Below are positions 38,174-49,906 of a stretch of 64,000 bases of DNA, piece by piece. Origin of the DNA: Ilex aquifolium (lineage: Eukaryota > Streptophyta > Magnoliopsida > Aquifoliales > Aquifoliaceae); NCBI GenBank assembly GCA_951799425.1, contig OX637399.1, positions 36,863,701-36,927,700 on the forward strand. The letters are read 5' to 3'. The notes beneath the pieces are model-generated. The model was not told the origin of the DNA, ran no database searches, and worked only from the letters and a program-made list of their open reading frames with translations. Made by a program: the position numbers and the translations under genes. How positions within the stretch are numbered: the first letter of the stretch is position 1; every line of letters begins with the position of its first letter.

Positions 38174-38549
38174 GTTATGTCAGAAATACTAAAGATTGGG
38201 AAATTACTTTTTTTTTTCCTTGTGGAGGGGAATGACCAACTATACCAAACTTCCATCTTCGAACTTGTTAGAAGATGAATCACCAATTTTGATCTCAATA
38301 TATTGGTTAGGGTTTCAAGTTCTCATTGCAATGCCGCAAGAATTAGCTCAATCAGAGTTCGGGAGAAAAAGTTATGTCGGATATAATATTTCATTTTAAA
38401 GGAGGACTACTTATTACACAAAACTTGCGTTACAATAGAGCCCATGCTAGAGGATTTTTCATGACTTTTGATGTGAATAAAATGGTTAGGGATTGAAGAA
38501 TTCTTTACAATGCCGCAAGAATCATCTTAATCAGAGACCGGAGCAAAAA
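38174..38549 (+). repeat. Type A1g monomer: A1 with D-type second half
   Basis: H1 is type A1 up to GAGAAAAAGT (A-specific A at 38369). H2 reads GTCGG (38379) and GCGTTAC as in C or D. The switch lies in the 10-base interval across AGTTATGT, which is the conserved word that starts both monomer halves. The same junction recurs at 41581, 45744, 49907 and 54070, so it is one event multiplied with the HOR. Confidence 0.9.
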
Positions 38550-40440
38550 GTTATGTCAGAAATACTGAAGATTGGGAAATTACTTTTTTTTGCCTTGTGG
38601 AGGGGAATGTCCAACTATACCAAACTTCCATCACAATTTCGAACTTGTTAGAAGATGAATCACCAATTTTGATCTCAATATATTGGTTTGGGTTTCAAGT
38701 TCTCTTTGCAATGCCGCAAGAATTAGCTCAATCCGAGTTCGGGAGAAAGAGTTATGTCGGATATAATATTTCATTTTAAAGGAGGACTACTTATTACACA
38801 AAACTTGCGTTACAATAGAGCCCATGCTAGAGGATTTTTCATGACTTTTGATGTGAATAAAATGGTTAGGGATTGAAGAATTCTTTACAATGCCGCAAGA
38901 ATCATCTTAATCAGAGACCGGAGCAAAAAGTTATGTCAGAAATACTAAAGATTGGGAAATTACTTTTTTTTTTCCTTGTGGAGGGGAATGACCAACTATA
39001 CCAAACTTCCATCTTCGAACTTGTTAGAAGATGAATCACCAATTTTGATCTCAATATATTGGTTAGGGTTTCAAGTTCTCATTGCAATGCCGCAAGAATT
39101 AGCTCAATCAGAGTTCGGGAGAAAAAGTTATGTCCGATATAATATTTCATTTTAAAGGAGGACTACTTATTACACAAAACTTGCATTACAATAGAGCCCA
39201 TGCTAGAGGATTTTTCATGACTTTTGATGTGAATAAAATGGTTAGGGATTGAAGAATTCTTTACAATGCCGCAAGAATCATCTTAATCAGAGACCGGAGC
39301 AAAAAGTTATGTCAGAAATACTAAAGAATGGGAAATTACTTTTTTTTTCCTTGTGGAGGGAATGGCCAACTATACCAAACTTCCATCACAATTTCGAACT
39401 TGTTAGAAGATGAATCACCAATTTTGATCTGAATATATTTGTTAGGGTTTCAAGTTCTCTTTGCAATGCCGTAAGTATTAGCTCAATCCGAGTTCGGGAG
39501 AAAGAGTTATGTCGGATATAATATTTCATTTTAAAGGAGGACTACTTATTACACAAAACTTGCGTTACAATAGAGTCCATGCTAGAGGATTTTTCCTGAC
39601 TTTTGATGTGAATAAAATGGTTAGGGATTGAAGAATTCTTTACAATGCCGCAAGAATCATCTTAATCAGAGACCGGAGCAAAAAGTTATGTCAGAAATAC
39701 TGAAGATTGGGAAATTACTTTTTTTTGCCTTGTGGAGGGGAATGTCCAACTATACCAAACTTCCATCACAATTTCGAACTTGTTAGAAGATGAATCACCA
39801 ATTTTGATCTCAATATATTGGTTTGGGTTTCAAGTTCTCTTTGCAATGCCGCAAGAATTAGCTCAATCCGAGTTCGGGAGAAAGAGTTATGTCGGATATA
39901 ATATTTCATTTTAAAGGAGGACTACTTATTACACAAAACTTGCGTTACAATAGAGCCCATGCTAGAGGATTTTTCATGACTTTTGATGTGAATAAAATGG
40001 TTAGGAATTGAAGAATGCTTTACAATGCTGCAAGAATCATCTTAATCAGAGACCGGAGCAAAAAGTTATGTCAGAAATACTAAAGATTGGGAAATTACTT
40101 TTTTTTTTCCTTGTGGAGGGGAATGGCCAACTATACCAAACTTCCATCTTCGAACTTGTTAGAAGATGAATCACCAATTTTGATCTCAATATATTGGTTA
40201 GGGTTTCAAGTTCTCATTGCAATGCCGCAAGAATTAGCTCAATCAGAGTTCGGGAGAAAAAGTTATGTCCGATATAATATTTCATTTTAAAGGAGGACTA
40301 CTTATTACACAAAACTTGCATTACAATAGAGCCCATGCTAGAGGATTTTTCATGACTTTTGATGTGAATAAAATGGTTAGGGATTGAAGAATTCTTTACA
40401 ATGCCGCAAGAATCATCTTAATCAGAGACCGGAGCAAAAA

Positions 40441-40820
40441 GTTATGTCAGAAATACTAAAGAATGGGAAATTACTTTTTTTTTCCTTGTGGAGGGGAATG
40501 GCCAACTATACCAAACTTCCATCACAATTTCGAACTTGTTAGAAGATGAATCACCAATTTTGATCTCAATATATTTGTTAGGGTTTCAAGTTCTCTTTGC
40601 AATGCCGTAAGTATTAGCTCAATCCGAGTTCGGGAGAAAGAGTTATGTCGGATATAATATTTCATTTTAAAGGAGGACTACTTATTACACAAAACTTGCG
40701 TTACAATAGAGTCCATGCTAGAGGATTTTTCATGACTTTTGATGTGAATGAAATGGTTAGGGATTGAAGAATTCTTTACAATGCCGCAAGAATCATCTTA
40801 ATCAGAGACCGGAGCAAAAA
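40441..40820 (+). repeat. Type B2 monomer (380 bp), first occurrence
   Basis: B2 keeps the B start (CTAAAGAATGGG, T9) but has the full GGAGGGGAATGG, so it is one base longer than B. It reads GATCTCAATATATTTG and TTTTTCATGAC instead of GATCTGAATATATTTG and TTTTTCCTGAC. This copy also has GTGAATGAAATGG, where other monomers have GTGAATAAAATGG. B2 forms occur only from here to the right. Confidence 0.9.
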
Positions 40821-41200
40821 GTTATGTCAGAAATACTGAAGATTGAGAAATTACTTTTTTTTGCCTTGTGGAGGGGAATGGCCAACTATACCAAACTTCC
40901 ATCACAATTTCGAACTTGTTAGAAGATGAATCACCAATTTTGATCTCAATATATTTGTTAGGGTTTCAAGTTCTCTTTGCAATGCCGTAAGTATTAGCTC
41001 AATCCGAGTTCGGGAGAAAGAGTTATGTCGGATATAATATTTCATTTTAAAGGAGGACTACTTATTACACAAAACTTGCGTTACAATAGAGTCCATGCTA
41101 GAGGATTTTTCATGACTTTTGATGTGAATAAAATGGTTAGGGATTGAAGAATTCTTTACAATGCCGCAAGAATCATCTTAATCAGAGACCGGAGCAAAAA
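40821..41200 (+). repeat. Type C2 monomer (380 bp), first occurrence
   Basis: C2 has the C start with GATTGAGAAATTAC (private A within the usual GATTGGGAAA), GATCTCAATATATTTG, CCGTAAG, GAGTCCATG and a TTTTTCATGAC tail. It always follows a B2 unit. The later copy at 58233 has reverted or original GATTGGG. Confidence 0.9.
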
Positions 41201-41580
41201 GTTATGTCAGAAATACTGAAGATTGGGAAATTACTTTTTTTTGCCTTGTGGAGGGGAATGTCCAACTATACCAAACTTCCATCACAATTTCGAACTTGTT
41301 AGAAGATGAATCACCAATTTTGATCTCAATATATTGGTTTGGGTTTCAAGTTCTCTTTGCAATGCCGCAAGAATTAGCTCAATCCGAGTTCGGGAGAAAG
41401 AGTTATGTCGGATATAATATTTCATTTTAAAGGAGGACTACTTATTACACAAAACTTGCGTTACAATAGAGCCCATGCTAGAGGATTTTTCATGACTTTT
41501 GATGTGAATAAAATGGTTAGGGATTGAAGAATTCTTTACAATGCCGCAAGAATCATCTTAATCAGAGACCGGAGCAAAAA

Positions 41581-44500
41581 GTTATGTCAGAAATACTAAA
41601 GATTGGGAAATTACTTTTTTTTTTCCTTGTGGAGGGGAATGACCAACTATACCAAACTTCCATCTTCGAACTTGTTAGAAGATGAATCACCAATTTTGAT
41701 CTCAATATATTGGTTAGGGTTTCAAGTTCTCATTGCAATGCCGCAAGAATTAGCTCAATCAGAGTTCGGGAGAAAAAGTTATGTCGGATATAATATTTCA
41801 TTTTAAAGGAGGACTACTTATTACACAAAACTTGCGTTACAATAGAGCCCATGCTAAAGGATTTTTCATGACTTTTGATGTGAATAAAATGGTTAGGGAT
41901 TGAAGAATTCTTTACAATGCCGCAAGAATCATCTTAATCAGAGACCGGAGCAAAAAGTTATGTCAGAAATACTGAAGATTGGGAAATTACTTTTTTTTGC
42001 CTTGTGGAGGGGAATGTCCAACTATACCAAACTTCCATCACAATTTCGAACTTGTTAGAAGATGAATCACCAATTTTGATCTCAATATATTGGTTTGGGT
42101 TTCAAGTTCTCTTTGCAATGCCGCAAGAATTAGCTCAATCCGAGTTCGGGAGAAAGAGTTATGTCGGATATAATATTTCATTTTAAAGGAGGACTACTTA
42201 TTACACAAAACTTGCGTTACAATAGAGCCCATGCTAGAGGATTTTTCATGACTTTTGATGTGAATAAAATGGTTAGGGATTGAAGAATTCTTTACAATGC
42301 CGCAAGAATCATCTTAATCAGAGACCGGAGCAAAAAGTTATGTCAGAAATACTAAAGATTGGGAAATTACTTTTTTTTTTCCTTGTGGAGGGGAATGACC
42401 AACTATACCAAACTTCCATCTTCGAACTTGTTAGAAGATGAATCACCAATTTTGATCTCAATATATTGGTTAGGGTTTCAAGTTCTCATTGCAATGCCGC
42501 AAGAATTAGCTCAATCAGAGTTCGGGAGAAAAAGTTATGTCCGATATAATATTTCATTTTAAAGGAGGACTACTTATTACACAAAACTTGCATTACAATA
42601 GAGCCCATGCTAGAGGATTTTTCATGACTTTTGATGTGAATAAAATGGTTAGGGATTGAAGAATTCTTTACAATGCCGCAAGAATCATCTTAATCAGAGA
42701 CCGGAGCAAAAAGTTATGTCAGAAATACTAAAGAATGGGAAATTACTTTTTTTTTCCTTGTGGAGGGAATGGCCAACTATACCAAACTTCCATCACAATT
42801 TCGAACTTGTTAGAAGATGAATCACCAATTTTGATCTGAATATATTTGTTAGGGTTTCAAGTTCTCTTTGCAATGCCGTAAGTATTAGCTCAATCCGAGT
42901 TCGGGAGAAAGAGTTATGTCGGATATAATATTTCATTTTAAAGGAGGACTACTTATTACACAAAACTTGCGTTACAATAGAGTCCATGCTAGAGGATTTT
43001 TCCTGACTTTTGATGTGAATAAAATGGTTAGGGATTGAAGAATTCTTTACAATGCCGCAAGAATCATCTTAATCAGAGACCGGAGCAAAAAGTTATGTCA
43101 GAAATACTGAAGATTGGGAAATTACTTTTTTTTGCCTTGTGGAGGGGAATGTCCAACTATACCAAACTTCCATCACAATTTCGAACTTGTTAGAAGATGA
43201 ATCACCAATTTTGATCTCAATATATTGGTTTGGGTTTCAAGTTCTCTTTGCAATGCCGCAAGAATTAGCTCAATCCGAGTTCGGGAGAAAGAGTTATGTC
43301 GGATATAATATTTCATTTTAAAGGAGGACTACTTATTACACAAAACTTGCGTTACAATAGAGCCCATGCTAGAGGATTTTTCATGACTTTTGATGTGAAT
43401 AAAATGGTTAGGAATTGAAGAATGCTTTACAATGCTGCAAGAATCATCTTAATCAGAGACCGGAGCAAAAAGTTATGTCAGAAATACTAAAGATTGGGAA
43501 ATTACTTTTTTTTTTCCTTGTGGAGGGGAATGGCCAACTATACCAAACTTCCATCTTCGAACTTGTTAGAAGATGAATCACCAATTTTGATCTCAATATA
43601 TTGGTTAGGGTTTCAAGTTCTCATTGCAATGCCGCAAGAATTAGCTCAATCAGAGTTCGGGAGAAAAAGTTATGTCCGATATAATATTTCATTTTAAAGG
43701 AGGACTACTTATTACACAAAACTTGCATTACAATAGAGCCCATGCTAGAGGATTTTTCATGACTTTTGATGTGAATAAAATGGTTAGGGATTGAAGAATT
43801 CTTTACAATGCCGCAAGAATCATCTTAATCAGAGACCGGAGCAAAAAGTTATGTCAGAAATACTAAAGAATGGGAAATTACTTTTTTTTTCCTTGTGGAG
43901 GGGAATGGCCAACTATACCAAACTTCCATCACAATTTCGAACTTGTTAGAAGATGAATCACCAATTTTGATCTCAATATATTTGTTAGGGTTTCAAGTTC
44001 TCTTTGCAATGCCGTAAGTATTAGCTCAATCCGAGTTCGGGAGAAAGAGTTATGTCGGATATAATATTTCATTTTAAAGGAGGACTACTTATTACACAAA
44101 ACTTGCGTTACAATAGAGTCCATGCTAGAGGATTTTTCATGACTTTTGATGTGAATGAAATGGTTAGGGATTGAAGAATTCTTTACAATGCCGCAAGAAT
44201 CATCTTAATCAGAGACCGGAGCAAAAAGTTATGTCAGAAATACTGAAGATTGAGAAATTACTTTTTTTTGCCTTGTGGAGGGGAATGGCCAACTATACCA
44301 AACTTCCATCACAATTTCGAACTTGTTAGAAGATGAATCACCAATTTTGATCTCAATATATTTGTTAGGGTTTCAAGTTCTCTTTGCAATGCCGTAAGTA
44401 TTAGCTCAATCCGAGTTCGGGAGAAAGAGTTATGTCGGATATAATATTTCATTTTAAAGGAGGACTACTTATTACACAAAACTTGCGTTACAATAGAGTC

Positions 44501-45743
44501 CATGCTAGAGGATTTTTCATGACTTTTGATGTGAATAAAATGGTTAGGGATTGAAGAATTCTTTACAATGCCGCAAGAATCATCTTAATCAGAGACCGGA
44601 GCAAAAAGTTATGTCAGAAATACTGAAGATTGGGAAATTACTTTTTTTTGCCTTGTGGAGGGGAATGTCCAACTATACCAAACTTCCATCACAATTCCGA
44701 ACTTGTTAGAAGATGAATCACCAATTTTGATCTCAATATATTGGTTTGGGTTTCAAGTTCTCTTTGCAATGCCGCAAGAATTAGCTCAATCCGAGTTCGG
44801 GAGAAAGAGTTATGTCGGATATAATATTTCATTTTAAAGGAGGACTACTTATTACACAAAACTTGCGTTACAATAGAGCCCATGCTAGAGGATTTTTCAT
44901 GACTTTTGATGTGAATAAAATGGTTAGGAATTGAAGAATTCTTTACAATGCCGCAAGAATCATCTTAATCAGAGACCGGAGCAAAAAGTTATGTCAGAAA
45001 TACTAAAGATTGGGAAATTACTTTTTTTTTTCCTTGTGGAGGGGAATGGCCAACTATACCAAACTTCCATCTTCGAACTTGTTAGAAGATGAATCACCAA
45101 TTTTGATCTCAATATATTGGTTAGGGTTTCAAGTTCTCATTGCAATGCCGCAAGAATTAGCTCAATCAGAGTTCGGGAGAAACAGTTATGTCCGATATAA
45201 TATTTCATTTTAAAGGAGGACTACTTATTACACAAAACTTGCATTACAATAGAGCCCATGCTAGAGGATTTTTCATGACTTTTGATGTGAATAAAATGGT
45301 TAGGGATTGAATAATTCTTTACAATGCCGCAAGAATCATCTTAATCAGAGACCGGAGCAAAAAGTTATGTCAGAAATACTAAAGAATGGAAAATTACTTT
45401 TTTTTTCCTTGTGGAGGGGAATGGCCAACTATACCAAACTTCCATCACAATTTCGAACTTGTTAGAAGATGAATCACCAATTTTGATCTCAATATATTTG
45501 TTAGGGTTTCAAGTTCTCTTTGCAATGCCGTAAGTATTAGCTCAATCCGAGTTCGGGAGAAAGAGTTATGTCGGATATAATATTTCATTTTAAAGGAGGA
45601 CTACTTATTACACAAAACTTGCGTTACAATAGAGCCCATGCTAGAGGATTTTTCATGACTTTTGATGTGAATAAAATGGTTAGGGATTGAAGAATTCTTT
45701 ACAATGCCGCAAGAATCATCTTAATCAGAGACCGGAGCAAAAA
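41581..45743 (+). repeat. 11-mer HOR copy 1 (4163 bp)
   Basis: Monomers start at 41581 (A1g), 41957 (D), 42337 (A1), 42713 (B), 43092 (D2), 43472 (A2), 43848 (B2), 44228 (C2), 44608 (Dp), 44988 (A2n) and 45364 (B2a). Dp is a D with CACAATTCCGAAC and tail TTAGGAATTGAAGAATTC. A2n has GAGAAACAG and tail GATTGAATAATTC. B2a has GAATGGAAAATTAC. A private G>A lies at 41857 (GCTAAAGG). Copies 1 to 3 share exact length and all diagnostic variants. Confidence 0.94.
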
Positions 45744-48700
45744 GTTATGTCAGAAATACTAAAGATTGGGAAATTACTTTTTTTTTTCCTTGTGGAGGGG
45801 AATGACCAACTATACCAAACTTCCATCTTCGAACTTGTTAGAAGATGAATCACCAATTTTGATCTCAATATATTGGTTAGGGTTTCAAGTTCTCATTGCA
45901 ATGCCGCAAGAATTAGCTCAATCAGAGTTCGGGAGAAAAAGTTATGTCGGATATAATATTTCATTTTAAAGGAGGACTACTTATTACACAAAACTTGCGT
46001 TACAATAGAGCCCATGCTAGAGGATTTTTCATGACTTTTGATGTGAATAAAATGGTTAGGGATTGAAGAATTCTTTACAATGCCGCAAGAATCATCTTAA
46101 TCAGAGACCGGAGCAAAAAGTTATGTCAGAAATACTGAAGATTGGGAAATTACTTTTTTTTGCCTTGTGGAGGGGAATGTCCAACTATACCAAACTTCCA
46201 TCACAATTTCGAACTTGTTAGAAGATGAATCACCAATTTTGATCTCAATATATTGGTTTGGGTTTCAAGTTCTCTTTGCAATGCCGCAAGAATTAGCTCA
46301 ATCCGAGTTCGGGAGAAAGAGTTATGTCGGATATAATATTTCATTTTAAAGGAGGACTACTTATTACACAAAACTTGCGTTACAATAGAGCCCATGCTAG
46401 AGGATTTTTCATGACTTTTGATGTGAATAAAATGGTTAGGGATTGAAGAATTCTTTACAATGCCGCAAGAATCATCTTAATCAGAGACCGGAGCAAAAAG
46501 TTATGTCAGAAATACTAAAGATTGGGAAATTACTTTTTTTTTTCCTTGTGGAGGGGAATGACCAACTATACCAAACTTCCATCTTCGAACTTGTTAGAAG
46601 ATGAATCACCAATTTTGATCTCAATATATTGGTTAGGGTTTCAAGTTCTCATTGCAATGCCGCAAGAATTAGCTCAATCAGAGTTCGGGAGAAAAAGTTA
46701 TGTCCGATATAATATTTCATTTTAAAGGAGGACTACTTATTACACAAAACTTGCATTACAATAGAGCCCATGCTAGAGGATTTTTCATGACTTTTGATGT
46801 GAATAAAATGGTTAGGGATTGAAGAATTCTTTACAATGCCGCAAGAATCATCTTAATCAGAGACCGGAGCAAAAAGTTATGTCAGAAATACTAAAGAATG
46901 GGAAATTACTTTTTTTTTCCTTGTGGAGGGAATGGCCAACTATACCAAACTTCCATCACAATTTCGAACTTGTTAGAAGATGAATCACCAATTTTGATCT
47001 GAATATATTTGTTAGGGTTTCAAGTTCTCTTTGCAATGCCGTAAGTATTAGCTCAATCCGAGTTCGGGAGAAAGAGTTATGTCGGATATAATATTTCATT
47101 TTAAAGGAGGACTACTTATTACACAAAACTTGCGTTACAATAGAGTCCATGCTAGAGGATTTTTCCTGACTTTTGATGTGAATAAAATGGTTAGGGATTG
47201 AAGAATTCTTTACAATGCCGCAAGAATCATCTTAATCAGAGACCGGAGCAAAAAGTTATGTCAGAAATACTGAAGATTGGGAAATTACTTTTTTTTGCCT
47301 TGTGGAGGGGAATGTCCAACTATACCAAACTTCCATCACAATTTCGAACTTGTTAGAAGATGAATCACCAATTTTGATCTCAATATATTGGTTTGGGTTT
47401 CAAGTTCTCTTTGCAATGCCGCAAGAATTAGCTCAATCCGAGTTCGGGAGAAAGAGTTATGTCGGATATAATATTTCATTTTAAAGGAGGACTACTTATT
47501 ACACAAAACTTGCGTTACAATAGAGCCCATGCTAGAGGATTTTTCATGACTTTTGATGTGAATAAAATGGTTAGGAATTGAAGAATGCTTTACAATGCTG
47601 CAAGAATCATCTTAATCAGAGACCGGAGCAAAAAGTTATGTCAGAAATACTAAAGATTGGGAAATTACTTTTTTTTTTCCTTGTGGAGGGGAATGGCCAA
47701 CTATACCAAACTTCCATCTTCGAACTTGTTAGAAGATGAATCACCAATTTTGATCTCAATATATTGGTTAGGGTTTCAAGTTCTCATTGCAATGCCGCAA
47801 GAATTAGCTCAATCAGAGTTCGGGAGAAAAAGTTATGTCCGATATAATATTTCATTTTAAAGGAGGACTACTTATTACACAAAACTTGCATTACAATAGA
47901 GCCCATGCTAGAGGATTTTTCATGACTTTTGATGTGAATAAAATGGTTAGGGATTGAAGAATTCTTTACAATGCCGCAAGAATCATCTTAATCAGAGACC
48001 GGAGCAAAAAGTTATGTCAGAAATACTAAAGAATGGGAAATTACTTTTTTTTTCCTTGTGGAGGGGAATGGCCAACTATACCAAACTTCCATCACAATTT
48101 CGAACTTGTTAGAAGATGAATCACCAATTTTGATCTCAATATATTTGTTAGGGTTTCAAGTTCTCTTTGCAATGCCGTAAGTATTAGCTCAATCCGAGTT
48201 CGGGAGAAAGAGTTATGTCGGATATAATATTTCATTTTAAAGGAGGACTACTTATTACACAAAACTTGCGTTACAATAGAGTCCATGCTAGAGGATTTTT
48301 CATGACTTTTGATGTGAATGAAATGGTTAGGGATTGAAGAATTCTTTACAATGCCGCAAGAATCATCTTAATCAGAGACCGGAGCAAAAAGTTATGTCAG
48401 AAATACTGAAGATTGAGAAATTACTTTTTTTTGCCTTGTGGAGGGGAATGGCCAACTATACCAAACTTCCATCACAATTTCGAACTTGTTAGAAGATGAA
48501 TCACCAATTTTGATCTCAATATATTTGTTAGGGTTTCAAGTTGTCTTTGCAATGCCGTAAGTATTAGCTCAATCCGAGTTCGGGAGAAAGAGTTATGTCG
48601 GATATAATATTTCATTTTAAAGGAGGACTACTTATTACACAAAACTTGCGTTACAATAGAGTCCATGCTAGAGGATTTTTCATGACTTTTGATGTGAATA

Positions 48701-49906
48701 AAATGGTTAGGGATTGAAGAATTCTTTACAATGCCGCAAGAATCATCTTAATCAGAGACCGGAGCAAAAAGTTATGTCAGAAATACTGAAGATTGGGAAA
48801 TTACTTTTTTTTGCCTTGTGGAGGGGAATGTCCAACTATACCAAACTTCCATCACAATTCCGAACTTGTTAGAAGATGAATCACCAATTTTGATCTCAAT
48901 ATATTGGTTTGGGTTTCAAGTTCTCTTTGCAATGCCGCAAGAATTAGCTCAATCCGAGTTCGGGAGAAAGAGTTATGTCGGATATAATATTTCATTTTAA
49001 AGGAGGACTACTTATTACACAAAACTTGCGTTACAATAGAGCCCATGCTAGAGGATTTTTCATGACTTTTGATGTGAATAAAATGGTTAGGAATTGAAGA
49101 ATTCTTTACAATGCCGCAAGAATCATCTTAATCAGAGACCGGAGCAAAAAGTTATGTCAGAAATACTAAAGATTGGGAAATTACTTTTTTTTTTCCTTGT
49201 GGAGGGGAATGGCCAACTATACCAAACTTCCATCTTCGAACTTGTTAGAAGATGAATCACCAATTTTGATCTCAATATATTGGTTAGGGTTTCAAGTTCT
49301 CATTGCAATGCCGCAAGAATTAGCTCAATCAGAGTTCGGGAGAAACAGTTATGTCCGATATAATATTTCATTTTAAAGGAGGACTACTTATTACACAAAA
49401 CTTGCATTACAATAGAGCCCATGCTAGAGGATTTTTCATGACTTTTGATGTGAATAAAATGGTTAGGGATTGAATAATTCTTTACAATGCCGCAAGAATC
49501 ATCTTAATCAGAGACCGGAGCAAAAAGTTATGTCAGAAATACTAAAGAATGGAAAATTACTTTTTTTTTCCTTGTGGAGGGGAATGGCCAACTATACCAA
49601 ACTTCCATCACAATTTCGAACTTGTTAGAAGATGAATCACCAATTTTGATCTCAATATATTTGTTAGGGTTTCAAGTTCTCTTTGCAATGCCGTAAGTAT
49701 TAGCTCAATCCGAGTTCGGGAGAAAGAGTTATGTCGGATATAATATTTCATTTTAAAGGAGGACTACTTATTACACAAAACTTGCGTTACAATAGAGCCC
49801 ATGCTAGAGGATTTTTCATGACTTTTGATGTGAATAAAATGGTTAGGGATTGAAGAATTCTTTACAATGCCGCAAGAATCATCTTAATCAGAGACCGGAG
49901 CAAAAA
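45744..49906 (+). repeat. 11-mer HOR copy 2 (4163 bp)
   Basis: The monomer order is identical to copy 1, with starts at 45744, 46120, 46500, 46876, 47255, 47635, 48011, 48391, 48771, 49151 and 49527. The only private difference I noticed is C>G at 48543 (AAGTTGTCTTTG) in the C2 monomer. Such near-identity over 4 kb indicates recent amplification of the whole 11-mer as one unit. Confidence 0.94.

Larger units (their letters stand above)
38174..41580 (+). repeat. HOR block 12: 9-mer A1g D A1 B D2 A2 B2 C2 D (3407 bp)
   Basis: Monomers start at 38174 (A1g), 38550 (D), 38930 (A1), 39306 (B), 39685 (D2), 40065 (A2), 40441 (B2), 40821 (C2) and 41201 (D). This plan is new relative to the left domain and is shared by the 11-mers to the right, except that it lacks their A2n-B2 pair and its last D has a GGGATTG tail. 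It is the probable precursor form of the 11-mer, or a deletion derivative of it. Confidence 0.92.
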
